Positions 45,789 to 55,043 of a DNA stretch of 64,000 nucleotides are shown piece by piece; positions within the stretch are counted from its first letter, which is position 1; every line of letters begins with the position of its first letter. The DNA is from Paenibacillus_E violae (GTDB lineage: Bacteria > Bacillota > Bacilli > Paenibacillales > NBRC-103111): NCBI RefSeq assembly GCF_032461945.1, contig NZ_JAWCUD010000003.1:372001-436000 (forward strand). The letters run 5' to 3'. Made by a program: the position numbers and the translations under genes. The notes under the pieces were generated by a model that saw nothing but the letters and a program-made list of their open reading frames with translations, had not been told where the DNA came from and made no database searches.

Positions 45789-47399
45789 TCAAGGTATCTT
45801 TAAATCAATAAGCTTGTTATTCTCATCCCATATAACTTGTCCGCCGAAAGATTCAGTGATAAAACGCAATGGAACAAGTGTAGAGTCATTTTTAATTAAT
45901 GGAGCTTGATCTAGGAGCACTTTTTCATCGTTGATAAATGCCGTTTCTGAATCGACCGAAAGCCTCACCGTTACATTTCCTCTTGTTGCTGAAATAGTCT
46001 GTGTAGTGCTCTCCCATTGAATGGTTGCTCCGAGCGACTCAAATATTTTTCGAAGCGGTACCATAGTGGTTCCATTAATTATGTCTGGATATTGTTGAAA
46101 AGATAATATTTCCCCATTCAACCTTACTTTAATAATTGAGGGTATGCCCACTTTAATGGGTTCATCAAAACTCCATCCTCCTGGGCCTACTTGCCCCACC
46201 TGATTGAACCCCCAAGCCCAAGCGTTACTATTATTATCTAATGCTACCGTTTGTGTGCCGTCATAATAATAACGGTTTCCACTAATTTGAATTATGGAAT
46301 TGATTTTAGAATTAAGCGTTAATTCCGACACATCCTTGTAAGTGCCATTGCCGATTTGACCTAGATTATTCTTTCCAAGCCCCCAAATGGATCCATCTTC
46401 CTTCAAAATGATTATAGAATGATCCGCGTAATTCATCTGAGAGGAAAGCAGTATCGTCTTTACGTCAGAGAGAGTGGGTACTAGCTCCGGAATAGAATGA
46501 ATAAAAGATTGATTCTGACCATTCAATTTAAATATATCTGGCCCCCATTGAAAGACAGATCCCTCCTCGGTTATAGCAGCACTTGAACCTCTTCCAAGAG
46601 TCATAATTTCTTTAACCTTGCTCGTTATTTTAACTTGTACAGGAAGATAACTTCCTTTATCTCTTCCACCTGTCCCAAGGGAACCATCTTCATTCAGCCC
46701 CCATGCCCACACCGTTCCATCTTTTTTAAGTGCTAGGCTGTGATTTATACCTGCTGCAACTTGAATGACATCACTTAGACCACTCACCTGAGCTGCGGTC
46801 GAATGGATTGTACGAGAATCCCCACTTCCAATCTGTCCAACCATATTACTTCCCCATGCCCAGACCGTTCCATCCTTTTTTAAGGCGAGAACATGAGATG
46901 CTCCTGCAGAAACAGCGACAACATCGTTTACATTTTTCACCTGTACCGGTTTGGTTTCATCATATTTTAACCACCTTGCTTGCAGGTCTATTGGAGATAA
47001 TTCCATGTTCTCTTGATTGCCCAATTGTCCTGTGTGACCATGTCCCCATGACCAAACGGTTCCATCTTTTTTTACAACAATTGCAAAGTTGGTCCCTGCG
47101 GAGATAGAAGTGACATCTGTTAATTCTGAAATCCTCTGTGGTTTCGCTCGATAGTTTATTGAAAATTGACCGTTACCGGTTGTTCCATCTGCTAACTGTC
47201 CATATGTATTATCCCCCCAAGCCCAAACCGTTCCATCCTTAAGTAATGCTAGATTATAACAATCACCCGAGGATATCTGGCGTATATCGCCTTTATCTGT
47301 TTCTGCATAGGTTATATCTGTTAGAAAGCAACTTGCAAAAATAATAACGGAAAAAGAAACAGTAAATAATTTTGCTGTTATTTTATTAACCTGAACCAC
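45789..47399 (-). CDS. Secreted RCC1-repeat propeller with copper-amine-oxidase-type stalk domain
   Basis: 536 residues from a GTG at 47399 with AGGAGG 7 nt upstream, which places the signal peptide (KITAKLFTVSFSVIIFASC, cleavage near TYA) at the N-terminus; the frame is open further without a ribosome binding site. Seven RCC1-like repeats follow, most with DGTVWAWG and GQLGNG; the fifth (EGSVFQWG) and seventh (NSNAWAWG) are diverged. Seven fits a closed propeller. The last 110 residues (INGTTMVPLRKIFESLGATI, DSTLVPLRFITESFGGQV) are two copper-amine-oxidase N-domain-like modules, common on Paenibacillus surface proteins. Function unknown; probably extracellular binding. Confidence 0.85.
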   Translation of the reverse strand: MVQVNKITAKLFTVSFSVIIFASCFLTDITYAETDKGDIRQISSGDCYNLALLKDGTVWAWGDNTYGQLADGTTGNGQFSINYRAKPQRISELTDVTSISAGTNFAIVVKKDGTVWSWGHGHTGQLGNQENMELSPIDLQARWLKYDETKPVQVKNVNDVVAVSAGASHVLALKKDGTVWAWGSNMVGQIGSGDSRTIHSTAAQVSGLSDVIQVAAGINHSLALKKDGTVWAWGLNEDGSLGTGGRDKGSYLPVQVKITSKVKEIMTLGRGSSAAITEEGSVFQWGPDIFKLNGQNQSFIHSIPELVPTLSDVKTILLSSQMNYADHSIIILKEDGSIWGLGKNNLGQIGNGTYKDVSELTLNSKINSIIQISGNRYYYDGTQTVALDNNSNAWAWGFNQVGQVGPGGWSFDEPIKVGIPSIIKVRLNGEILSFQQYPDIINGTTMVPLRKIFESLGATIQWESTTQTISATRGNVTVRLSVDSETAFINDEKVLLDQAPLIKNDSTLVPLRFITESFGGQVIWDENNKLIDLKIP

Positions 47400-47433
47400 A
47401 ATTCTTCCTCCTATGATTTCTGCCCTACTTGAA

Positions 47434-48189
47434 TCAACCCTTAAGCTCTTTAATCGATGTATAAAATCCCAGAATATCTGAATCAATTGGCAAGCCAGAT
47501 ACTTGCCCATCCCCAATTTCAATTATTATCCATTCTCCAGAATCTGTTTTTCCGATGTCCATCGTAAAAAAGTTACTTTCCATATTCTGAGCAAGATGAT
47601 TGAAAATCGTTAAATCAGGTTTCTCATCATCGTAATGAATATCTTCCCAATAATCGAATTGAAAAAGAAATTGTTTTTGGTAATAAAACAATCTATATTC
47701 CTTTGAGAGTGGCATCCGACTCTTGGAATGGATAGATATTTTTTCAAGATTCACGAACTCTCTAAGTACTATGCCTTCATTAAGGTGTTCACCTTGTCGA
47801 TTAATGAAATTCTTGATGACAGTGGTTGCATGATTTCTATCCGAAGCATTCGGTATGAAAAAAGATTCGTTCCATTCGTGTTTCCTAGATTTCACATAGT
47901 CCTTTATGATAATTGGCTTGCTCCCAAACTCAGACAGATTCCTATAGATTTGATCAAAATCATTCTTCATGTTTTCAATATGAATCCAATTGCTATAAGG
48001 AGTATAGTCTTTAATCTTTTCATAGGAATTGGGAAACCAGTGACCATTCTTATATGCATCAGGATTGTTAAAAAAATCAGAAGCATACAGACTCGACCCC
48101 CATATTGGATTTAATCTTGCACTTGCAGAATTTTCAACTAACGTTACATTTGCATACTTCCCTAAATGTTTTACATATTCGTGAATCAG
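47434..48189 (-). CDS. ATP-grasp (R2K-type) domain protein, 5' end apparently lost
   Basis: The first ATG (47970) would give 178 residues, but the frame stays open and coding-like to a TAG at 48196-48198. The extra part contains NPDAYKNGHWFPNSYEKIKD, which belongs to ATP-grasp proteins of the R2K type, so translation or the ancestral gene begins upstream of the ATG. GGGAGG lies 10 nt before a CTG at 48189, the only candidate start; the usual 60-70 N-terminal residues are missing. The ATP-grasp core is present: IIIKDYVKS, GIVLREFVNL, EYRLFYY, and the metal-binding IIEIGDGQVSG. Either a truncated gene or one with a non-standard start. Partner and substrate unknown. Confidence 0.55.
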   Translation of the reverse strand: MIHEYVKHLGKYANVTLVENSASARLNPIWGSSLYASDFFNNPDAYKNGHWFPNSYEKIKDYTPYSNWIHIENMKNDFDQIYRNLSEFGSKPIIIKDYVKSRKHEWNESFFIPNASDRNHATTVIKNFINRQGEHLNEGIVLREFVNLEKISIHSKSRMPLSKEYRLFYYQKQFLFQFDYWEDIHYDDEKPDLTIFNHLAQNMESNFFTMDIGKTDSGEWIIIEIGDGQVSGLPIDSDILGFYTSIKELKG

Positions 48190-48244
48190 ATAAGACTATC
48201 CTCCCAGTTAGTTTAATCCCATAGCCATAATAAAAAATCAAAAA

Positions 48245-48267
48245 CCGGAACCCCAACGGAGTCCCGG
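48245..48267 (-). terminator. Terminator of lutABC
   Basis: CCGGAACCCC and GGAGTCCCGG pair imperfectly; on the minus strand TTTTTGATTTTTT follows. It lies about 100 nt after the lutC stop. Confidence 0.75.
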
Positions 48268-48369
48268 CCCTCAGCCTATCCAACCTCAATCATTCGCCCA
48301 TCCCAAAAATACACAACCCGCTTCACCTTTGGAATAAGAGTCCAGAGTCCCAGATTGCCGCTGCTTTAT

Positions 48370-49101
48370 TTACCCCACAATCAAAGCGTACACAATACCG
48401 GGTCCGTGAACCCCAATGGTCAGGTCATTCTCGATATCAGCCGAACGACTTGGTCCAGAGATGAAATGAATACCCGCAGGCAGGCTCTCATTTCCCGCAC
48501 GATCGAAGTGAACCAATGTTTCTCCTAAACGTGTTTTCAGTCTTTCCACCGGAATAATAGCCATCAATACTGTAGGGAGCAAACTAACCGATCTTCCTTT
48601 GTCCCGAGATGACAGGACTGTCATGGAGCCTGTATACGCTGTAGCGTAGTCCGCCATCACAATACCAAAATCCGCTTCAGCGGCGCGGGCTTTCCAGTGA
48701 GTCTCCGGCTCACGGTTCCAAACCGATACGTTAGTGCCTTTTAGCACTTCTTCCAAATCAAGAGCATCAAGCTCCGATTGGTTTTGCCGGATGATATATT
48801 TAGCGCTCATTTCCTTTGCTTTATTCACTATGAATTGTTTAACATCTTCCATGGAAGATAAACGAGCGACATGTCCGCCAGCAGCTTGGAAATTTTCCGT
48901 AAATTTCTCAATTCTCTCTTCAAGAGGCCACTCGAAGGCTTGCCAGAAATCAGGTGCCCCTCGGTAAGGCTGAGCCGGTTTCTCAGTCACCCGTGCTCTA
49001 CCAAGCTTGCTAGCGACGCCATTTATAAATGATTTCTGTTTCGCACGTGACTCCGCTTCAAGCTGATCTAACCATTCCTGATGCGTATCAGCCATGTTCA
49101 T
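48370..49101 (-). CDS. lutC: Lactate utilization protein C (LUD domain)
   Basis: 243 residues from the ATG at 49101 (GGAGG 5 nt upstream, overlapping the end of lutB); a second ATG two codons later is equally plausible. LUD domain, with GIVMADYATAYTGSMTVLSS and GPSRSADIENDLTIGVHGPG as family hallmarks. LutC is the third subunit of the iron-sulfur L-lactate oxidising complex; its exact role is not settled. Last gene of lutABC, 14-nt overlap with lutB. Confidence 0.92.
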   Translation of the reverse strand: MNMADTHQEWLDQLEAESRAKQKSFINGVASKLGRARVTEKPAQPYRGAPDFWQAFEWPLEERIEKFTENFQAAGGHVARLSSMEDVKQFIVNKAKEMSAKYIIRQNQSELDALDLEEVLKGTNVSVWNREPETHWKARAAEADFGIVMADYATAYTGSMTVLSSRDKGRSVSLLPTVLMAIIPVERLKTRLGETLVHFDRAGNESLPAGIHFISGPSRSADIENDLTIGVHGPGIVYALIVG

Positions 49102-50605
49102 GCCCTCCTCCGGTTTTTCTTTCCTTGACAATGGCTTCCATTCGTTGGCGCACTTCCGGATCCAACTCCTTCAGCCCTTGGCGCAGTTCCGCCTCCAATG
49201 TCCCCCACCCCTCGCGGAACGATTTTTCAGGCAGACTAGGCGTTACCCGATACGAATTCCAGCCTTTAAGCGGACCCAGCTTCGTACGGATCTCTCCATT
49301 ACGGACGACAAGTTTTTGGCCGATCTTACCGAGCTTCAGCACACCTTTGAAACGGCCCGAATTGCCCATAACCGCCGAGAAGCCTTTCATACCAACCGCT
49401 TCAAGCTTATTGCCATGACCGCTCTCCACTTTACGCCGCCGTAAAGAAACAAGCATATCGTGCAGAGGGATTTTGACAGGGCACGCTTCGTAGCAGGCCC
49501 CGCATAAGCTGGAGGCATTCGCAATATCGTCCCACTCGGCCACGTTTTTCTTTAAAGCAGGAGTCAATACGGCGCCGATCGGGCCGCTGTACGTGCCCCC
49601 GTATGCATGGCCCCCGATATGACGGTACACCGGACAAGCGTTCAAGCAAGCGCCGCAGCGGATACAGTTCAGCAACTCTTGAAATTCGGGATCTCCCAGC
49701 TGCAAAGAACGTCCGTTATCGACGATAATGATGTGCATTTCCTCAGGACCATCGGCATCATGTTCTCTTCGCGGACCTGTAATCCCTGACATGTACACCG
49801 TCAGCTTCTGACCTGTCGCCGAACGCGGTAGAAGCGTTGCCATGACTTCCAAATCAGTCCAGGAAGGAATAATACGCTCCATACCCATTAGCGTAATTTG
49901 CGTCTTAGGAACTGTCGTTACCATCCGGGCGTTACCTTCATTCTCGAACAGCACCATGGACCCGGTCTCGGCAATCGCGAAGTTGCAGCCTGTCATCCCG
50001 ATTTCGGTTTCAAGAAACTTCTCCCTCAGCTTCTTACGAACAAAACCTGCTAGAATCGAAGTATCCGGAGGCAGCGTCTCTCCCGCTTCTTTGGAGAGCA
50101 AATCCGCAATTTGGTATCTGTTCTTATGAATGGCCGGAATGATAATATGGGAAGGCGTTTCTCCCGCGAGTTGAATGATATACTCACCTAAATCCGACTC
50201 GATAGCTTCTATCCCGATAGATTCAAGCGCGTGATTTAGATGAAGCTCTTCGGTTACCATTGACTTTGATTTTACAACCGACTTTGCAGATTTACGTTCC
50301 GCAATCGCCAGAGCAATTTTCACCGCATCAGCCGATGTATCAGCGAAATGGACATGAACTCCATTAGCACGAGCGTTATCCGCAAACAAATTTAAATAAT
50401 AATCCAGATGAGCAATCGTGTGCAGCCGGATTTGTCGACCTCTTTCTCTCCACTCATCCCAATTGCCATGTTCTTCAGCAGCTTTCTTCTTACCTCCGCG
50501 CAGACGCTCAGTCGTGAAGCGCACAGCATTGCGCAAAAACTCATCGTTAAGCGCCAGATCCGCACGTTCTTTAACGCTCGAAGCAGCAGAATTAGTCGTA
50601 CTCAA
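49088..50605 (-). CDS. lutB: Lactate utilization iron-sulfur protein B
   Basis: 505 residues from a TTG with AAGGAG 10 nt upstream. LUD domain at about 70-310 (EIGMTGCNFAIAETGSMVLF), then two 4Fe-4S motifs: CIRCGACLNACPVY and CGACYEACPV. Overlaps lutA by 4 nt and lutC by 14 nt. LutABC oxidises L-lactate to pyruvate in Bacillus subtilis. Confidence 0.95.
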   Translation of the reverse strand: MSTTNSAASSVKERADLALNDEFLRNAVRFTTERLRGGKKKAAEEHGNWDEWRERGRQIRLHTIAHLDYYLNLFADNARANGVHVHFADTSADAVKIALAIAERKSAKSVVKSKSMVTEELHLNHALESIGIEAIESDLGEYIIQLAGETPSHIIIPAIHKNRYQIADLLSKEAGETLPPDTSILAGFVRKKLREKFLETEIGMTGCNFAIAETGSMVLFENEGNARMVTTVPKTQITLMGMERIIPSWTDLEVMATLLPRSATGQKLTVYMSGITGPRREHDADGPEEMHIIIVDNGRSLQLGDPEFQELLNCIRCGACLNACPVYRHIGGHAYGGTYSGPIGAVLTPALKKNVAEWDDIANASSLCGACYEACPVKIPLHDMLVSLRRRKVESGHGNKLEAVGMKGFSAVMGNSGRFKGVLKLGKIGQKLVVRNGEIRTKLGPLKGWNSYRVTPSLPEKSFREGWGTLEAELRQGLKELDPEVRQRMEAIVKERKTGGGHEHG

Positions 50606-51330
50606 GCCCGATTCACTCCTTCATGCAGCAGCTCTGCCAAGTGCATCACTTTAACGGGTTCATTTCGAAAGCGCAGGTTGCCAGCGATATTCATTAAGCA
50701 TGCCATATCGAGACCGACGAGAACTTCCGCTTCCGTTTCTCTCACATGATTCACTTTCTCTGAGACCATAGCTCCTGAAATGTCGGCCATCTTTACAGCA
50801 AAAGTCCCGCCGAACCCGCAGCAATCTTCAGCAAAAGGAAGCGGAACAAATTGTAAACCTTGGACGTTTTTCAGTAATTCCAACGGCTCATCTTTGACAC
50901 CAAGAAGCCTGCTTCCGTGGCAGGATGGATGATAGGTGACTTTATGAGGAAACACCGCCCCCAGATCAGTAACCCCCAACACCTGCACAAGGAACTGAGT
51001 AAACTCATAAGTTTTTCTCTGAAGCTCTATCGCTTTCTCCAAATTAACAGGATCATCTTGAAAGAGATTCGGATAGTGATGAATCATGTAGGTGCATGAA
51101 CCCGAAGGAGAGATAACAAAATCGCTATCTTCAAATGCTTTGAGAATGGTTTTGGCTGTTATGCGTGCTTCATCCCAATACCCGCTGTTATAAGCCGGTT
51201 GACCGCAGCAAGTTTGAACGTTTGGAAACTCCAACTGAACCCCATAGTTGGCTAAAAGCCGCACCATCGCTTCTCCTACTCGGGGATAAATGGCATCGCT
51301 AAGACAAGTAATAAATAATGATACTTTCAT
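50602..51330 (-). CDS. lutA: Lactate utilization protein A (CCG domain)
   Basis: 242 residues with two CCG-type cysteine motifs (TCCGQPAYNSGY and DCCGFGGTFAVK) that hold an iron-sulfur cluster in this family, as in the heterodisulfide-reductase-type subunits. First gene of lutABC. GAGAGG lies upstream of the ATG. The operon follows the 6-deoxysugar operon on the same strand, behind a terminator, which links lactate use to that pathway. Confidence 0.95.
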   Translation of the reverse strand: MKVSLFITCLSDAIYPRVGEAMVRLLANYGVQLEFPNVQTCCGQPAYNSGYWDEARITAKTILKAFEDSDFVISPSGSCTYMIHHYPNLFQDDPVNLEKAIELQRKTYEFTQFLVQVLGVTDLGAVFPHKVTYHPSCHGSRLLGVKDEPLELLKNVQGLQFVPLPFAEDCCGFGGTFAVKMADISGAMVSEKVNHVRETEAEVLVGLDMACLMNIAGNLRFRNEPVKVMHLAELLHEGVNRA

Positions 51331-51389
51331 GGTGCACCTCTCATCTTTATGAACTATATCTCTATCAGATTGTCAGATATGTAAAGTAA

Positions 51390-51414
51390 AAGAACCTCAA
51401 CGATCGAGGTTCTT
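51390..51414 (-). terminator. Terminator between the sugar operon and lutABC
   Basis: AAGAACCTC and GAGGTTCTT are perfect complements around a loop that itself contains CGATCG; TTTTACTTT follows on the minus strand. It starts 14 nt after the stop of the FAH-type hydrolase. Read-through would let lutABC be expressed with the sugar operon. Confidence 0.8.
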
Positions 51415-51427
51415 ACTATTTATTCTA

Positions 51428-52342
51428 CTATTTCTCAGCAACCATCGTATTGGTTAACGAACCCAATTTTTCAATCTCTATGGTTACAACATCTCCCGGT
51501 TTTAAATAGAACTGCTTCTCCTTCGGATAACCTAACACAACGCCGGCAGGCGTTCCTGTTAGGATAATGTCACCTGGAAGCAAGGTCATGTGTTGAGAGA
51601 TGTAGCTGACAATCTCGTTGCAATAAAAAATCATATCGGATGTATGGGAATGCTGTCTAACCTCACCGTTGACGATACAGCGAATATCCAGATTGTTCGG
51701 ATCTCCTACTTCATCTGCGGTAACAAGGAATGGTCCTAACGGGCTGAAGCCATCGCATGATTTACCAAGCAGCCATTGCTGCGTTCTCATTTGCAAATCT
51801 CGCGCGGACAAGTCATTCACATTGCAATAGCCGAATACTTGATCTAATGCATGCTCCTTCTCCACATATTTAGCTTTTTTACCCATCACAATCACAAGCT
51901 CTGCTTCGTAATCAACTTGCGACGACACTTTCTCCGGCAGTGGAACTTCAGCACCATGTCCAGTTAACGTGTTCGAAAATTTATTAAAAAGAATCGGATA
52001 CTCCGGAATCGGCGCATTGGTTTCTTCAGCATGCTTGCGATAGTTAAGCCCTACACAAATGATTTTGCTTGGGTTCGTCACACAGGGTCCATATTGAATG
52101 TGAGTCTCATCCAGCAAATATGCTTCTCCCTCTGAGCCTGCTTCCATCACGAGGTTCACAAGACGCTGCAGCTGCGCAACCGCCGCCGTTCCGCCTTCTA
52201 TGACAGCATGTAGCGTGGTTGACAAGCTGCTCATTTGGTCCGAAGCCATTCCTTCGATGGCTGCGGCGACATCCAAAATGCCCTTTTCCGTTTTAATACC
52301 AAGCTTAAATTGGCCGTTGTCGTTAAATGTCAGTAGTTTCAT
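51428..52342 (-). CDS. Fumarylacetoacetate-hydrolase-family protein, probable diketo-acid hydrolase
   Basis: 304 residues. FAH fold with the metal ligands in DYEAELVIVMGKKAKYV (Glu) and CNVNDLSARDLQ (Asp), plus SCDGFSPLGPFLV and TGTPAGVVLGYPK. In the L-fucose and L-rhamnose diketo-hydrolase routes an enzyme of this family cleaves 2,4-diketo-3-deoxy-6-deoxyhexonate to pyruvate and L-lactate. Its place after an SDR, a lactonase, an aldo/keto reductase and a dehydratase supports that step. GGAGGAG lies 11 nt upstream. Last gene of the operon. Confidence 0.82.
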   Translation of the reverse strand: MKLLTFNDNGQFKLGIKTEKGILDVAAAIEGMASDQMSSLSTTLHAVIEGGTAAVAQLQRLVNLVMEAGSEGEAYLLDETHIQYGPCVTNPSKIICVGLNYRKHAEETNAPIPEYPILFNKFSNTLTGHGAEVPLPEKVSSQVDYEAELVIVMGKKAKYVEKEHALDQVFGYCNVNDLSARDLQMRTQQWLLGKSCDGFSPLGPFLVTADEVGDPNNLDIRCIVNGEVRQHSHTSDMIFYCNEIVSYISQHMTLLPGDIILTGTPAGVVLGYPKEKQFYLKPGDVVTIEIEKLGSLTNTMVAEK

Positions 52343-52372
52343 TCGTAAATATTCTCCTCCATCTAGCTATTG

Positions 52373-53146
52373 TTAGGCGTTCTTGCCGAAAACAACACCA
52401 CCGTCAATGTAGAGCGGAGAACCCATCATAAACTTGGAATCATCAGATGCCAAGAACAATGCCGCCTTAGCAACATCCTCTGACTTGCCCAGTTCACCGC
52501 TGAGCTGGCGTTGTTTTAAGGATTCGATGGCAGCTGTAGGATCGTCATAGGAAGTCTTCAAATAGTTCTCTACGAACGGTGTAAAGATCGTACCCGGCAG
52601 AAGCGCATTCACCCGGATGTTGTAGGCTGCATAATCAACCTGCATCGATTTGGTTAAAGCAAGTACGGCTCCCTTCGTTGCAGCATAAGAAACTCTGCGC
52701 GCAAGTCCAATTTCCGCTACGCACGAGGACATGTTGATAATTGAGCCTGCTTTACGCTCCATCATGTAGGGCAACACATATTTCGAAGGCAGGAACACGC
52801 CTTTTACGTTAATGCTCATAATCCGGTCCCAAGCTTCCGGCTCAATTTCATGCACAGCTCCGACGCCACTGATTCCGGCATTGTTAAACAGAACGTCGAT
52901 GCGTCCAAATTCAGCAATAGCCGCTTCCACCATCGTCTTGACGTGCTCAGAATTTGTTACATCCGCGTGGAGAAATAGCGCTTCGCCACCCTTGTCCTTA
53001 ATTTCGCTCACGGTTTCTTTGCCCTTGATTTCATCCAAGTCGTTCACGATAACCGTCGCGCCTTCTTGTGCAAAAAGCAAAGCCGTGCTTTTCCCGATAC
53101 CTGACCCAGCTCCCGTGATTAAAGCTATCTTATCTTGTAATCGCAT
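52373..53146 (-). CDS. SDR-family dehydrogenase, probable 2-keto-3-deoxy-sugar-acid dehydrogenase
   Basis: 257 residues, classical short-chain dehydrogenase: TGAGSGIG cofactor motif, NNAG, catalytic Ser (MSSCVAE), Tyr and Lys in YAATKGA, and the PG motif (LLPGTIFTP). By context it should oxidise the C4 hydroxyl of 2-keto-3-deoxy-L-fuconate or -rhamnonate. GAGGAG lies 7 nt upstream; 30 nt separate it from the FAH gene. Sequence alone does not fix the substrate. Confidence 0.85.
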   Translation of the reverse strand: MRLQDKIALITGAGSGIGKSTALLFAQEGATVIVNDLDEIKGKETVSEIKDKGGEALFLHADVTNSEHVKTMVEAAIAEFGRIDVLFNNAGISGVGAVHEIEPEAWDRIMSINVKGVFLPSKYVLPYMMERKAGSIINMSSCVAEIGLARRVSYAATKGAVLALTKSMQVDYAAYNIRVNALLPGTIFTPFVENYLKTSYDDPTAAIESLKQRQLSGELGKSEDVAKAALFLASDDSKFMMGSPLYIDGGVVFGKNA

Positions 53147-53158
53147 ACGTCCACTCCT

Positions 53159-54004
53159 CTATGATTCAGCTTGAATGCCATAAAATTTTGCAGCTGTTCC
53201 GCCTAATATGGCAGCTCTTTCATCTTCCGAATAATCGGCAATTGCCTGATTGGTTTGCTCCCAGACTTTCTCAAAGTCCCCCGCCAAGTTGGCTACTGGC
53301 CAATCGCTTCCAAACATAAGGCGATCCGCCCCAAAATGCGTTAACGCATAGTCGATATAGGGTCTCAAATCTTCTGAGTTCCACGTATGCCAATCCGCTG
53401 CCGTATTCAAGCCAGATACCTTGGCATACACGTTCGGGTACTGAGCCGCAGCAGCAAATTGGTCCGCCCATGCTCCCATTTGCTTTTCCTTGATCGGTGG
53501 TTTGGCGAAGTGGTCTATGACCATTCTAAGATCCGGTATTTGCTCAGCCAAATAAGGGATATGTTTCAAATGATTCGGGAACACCCCCACGATATCGAAG
53601 GTCAAGCCGAAAGAAGAGAGAATCTGGAGTCCCTCCATCACCGAATCACGGATGACCCAATCTGGATCCTTCTCTTCGTGAATCAGATGGCGAACCCCTT
53701 TGAAGTAAGGATTGGCGGCATATGCCTGCAGCTTTTTATCCGCCACTTTCGGAATGTTCAAAGGTACCCAGCCAACAACCGCGCCTACCCATTCTCTTTC
53801 GGCGGCTACCTTTAACATATATTCGGTATCCTCATAAGAGTTCATAGCTTGCACGATGACCGTTTTGTTAATACCCGCCTTGCGAATCAGTGGTTCCAAC
53901 TCATCCGCTTCAATGCTGCGGCATATCGATCCGTAAGACGGATCCAACCAAGGGTAGGCAACCTTCTCCAAATTCCAGAAATGCTGATGGGCGTCTATGA
54001 TCAT
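53159..54004 (-). CDS. Amidohydrolase-family sugar lactonase (L-fuconolactonase type)
   Basis: 281 residues, amidohydrolase_2 barrel: DAHQHFWN at the start (metal His pair), GVRHLIHEE, VIDHFAKPP (His) and MFGSDWPVA (Asp). The layout is that of L-fuconolactonase and L-rhamnono-lactonase. It would open the lactone made by the aldo/keto reductase gene upstream. AAAGGAG precedes the ATG by 9 nt; 12 nt to the SDR gene. Confidence 0.87.
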   Translation of the reverse strand: MIIDAHQHFWNLEKVAYPWLDPSYGSICRSIEADELEPLIRKAGINKTVIVQAMNSYEDTEYMLKVAAEREWVGAVVGWVPLNIPKVADKKLQAYAANPYFKGVRHLIHEEKDPDWVIRDSVMEGLQILSSFGLTFDIVGVFPNHLKHIPYLAEQIPDLRMVIDHFAKPPIKEKQMGAWADQFAAAAQYPNVYAKVSGLNTAADWHTWNSEDLRPYIDYALTHFGADRLMFGSDWPVANLAGDFEKVWEQTNQAIADYSEDERAAILGGTAAKFYGIQAES

Positions 54005-54045
54005 GGGCGGAAGCTCCTTTGTTTGAACTTATCTCACTCGGTACT

Positions 54046-55011
54046 CTAAGCAAAACGATTCTCTTCGGGATCTTCCATATCATAGCCAAAGGCATCAAGC
54101 GCCGGCCATAGCTCAGAGGCAATCGGGTAATTCGCGAGTTCCAACGTTTGGGCTATCCGTTCCGGTTTACTCATGCCGACGACCGTACTTGCGATTCGCG
54201 GGTCGCGAAGTGAAAATTGAAGGGCGGCTGCGGCAAGCGGAACATCGTATTCCAAGCAAACCTTGGCGAAATTACGCGCTCTTTCTAATAAGAGTGGCGG
54301 GGCCTCGCTATAGGCATAACGTGCGTATGCTTCCGGACCTTTAGCGAGTATGCCGCTGCCATAAGGAGCAGCGTTAATAACCGCAACGCCCATACGACTC
54401 GCAACATCAAGCAAAGGTTCGGCAGCCCGGTTGAGCAGCGTATATCGATTGTGGGTTTCAACGCTACTAAACGCTCCCGTTTCGACATAACGAATGAGCA
54501 TATCGATCGGTCCACCGGATATCCCGATGTGATCGATGACCCCCTGCTCTTGAAACTTTTGCAGTACTTCTAACGGTCCGCCGGGTCCCATCACATTCTC
54601 GAAGGTGGTATGTTCAGGATCGTGGATGTAAACGTATTGCAGACGATCAAGTCCTAGTCGTTCGAGGCTTCCTTCAATGGAACGTTTAATCTGTTCGCCG
54701 CTAAAGTCGCCGGTCTTAAGGTCCCGGTCGGCTTTGGTGGCCAACACGTAACCTGCGGGAAGACCACCATTCGCATGAATGGCCTTACCGATTCGCCGTT
54801 CGCTCTCGCCTTCGCCGTAAGCCGCAGCCGTATCCAGAAAGTTGATTGGGCTTTCGAAGGCTGTGCGCAACGTCATTAATGCTTGTTCCTCCGACGTGCT
54901 GTATTGAAAGGTTTCCGGCATATCTCCAAGCGGAGCGGCTCCAAAACATAGCGGAGATATGAGTAAGCCCGTACTGCCAAGCGGTCTTTTGGATAATAAT
55001 GCGTTCGTCAT
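54046..55011 (-). CDS. Aldo/keto reductase, probable sugar 1-dehydrogenase
   Basis: 321 residues. TIM barrel of the aldo/keto reductase family: FLDTAAAYGEGESERRIG (catalytic Asp and Tyr), LATKAD (Lys) and YVYIHDPEH (His). It resembles the L-fucose dehydrogenase (D-threo-aldose 1-dehydrogenase) group, which oxidises the sugar to its lactone. Second gene of the operon, 32 nt behind the UxaA-family gene, 41 nt before the lactonase. Confidence 0.85.
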   Translation of the reverse strand: MTNALLSKRPLGSTGLLISPLCFGAAPLGDMPETFQYSTSEEQALMTLRTAFESPINFLDTAAAYGEGESERRIGKAIHANGGLPAGYVLATKADRDLKTGDFSGEQIKRSIEGSLERLGLDRLQYVYIHDPEHTTFENVMGPGGPLEVLQKFQEQGVIDHIGISGGPIDMLIRYVETGAFSSVETHNRYTLLNRAAEPLLDVASRMGVAVINAAPYGSGILAKGPEAYARYAYSEAPPLLLERARNFAKVCLEYDVPLAAAALQFSLRDPRIASTVVGMSKPERIAQTLELANYPIASELWPALDAFGYDMEDPEENRFA

Positions 55012-55043
55012 GGCGTATTCCTCGCTTTCTGATATTGTCTGTA

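Noticed and set aside
48270..48369. Short open stretch of about 30 codons after lutC
   Set aside because: It begins right after a stop, has no start with proper spacing, and matches nothing I recognise; at most a gene remnant.
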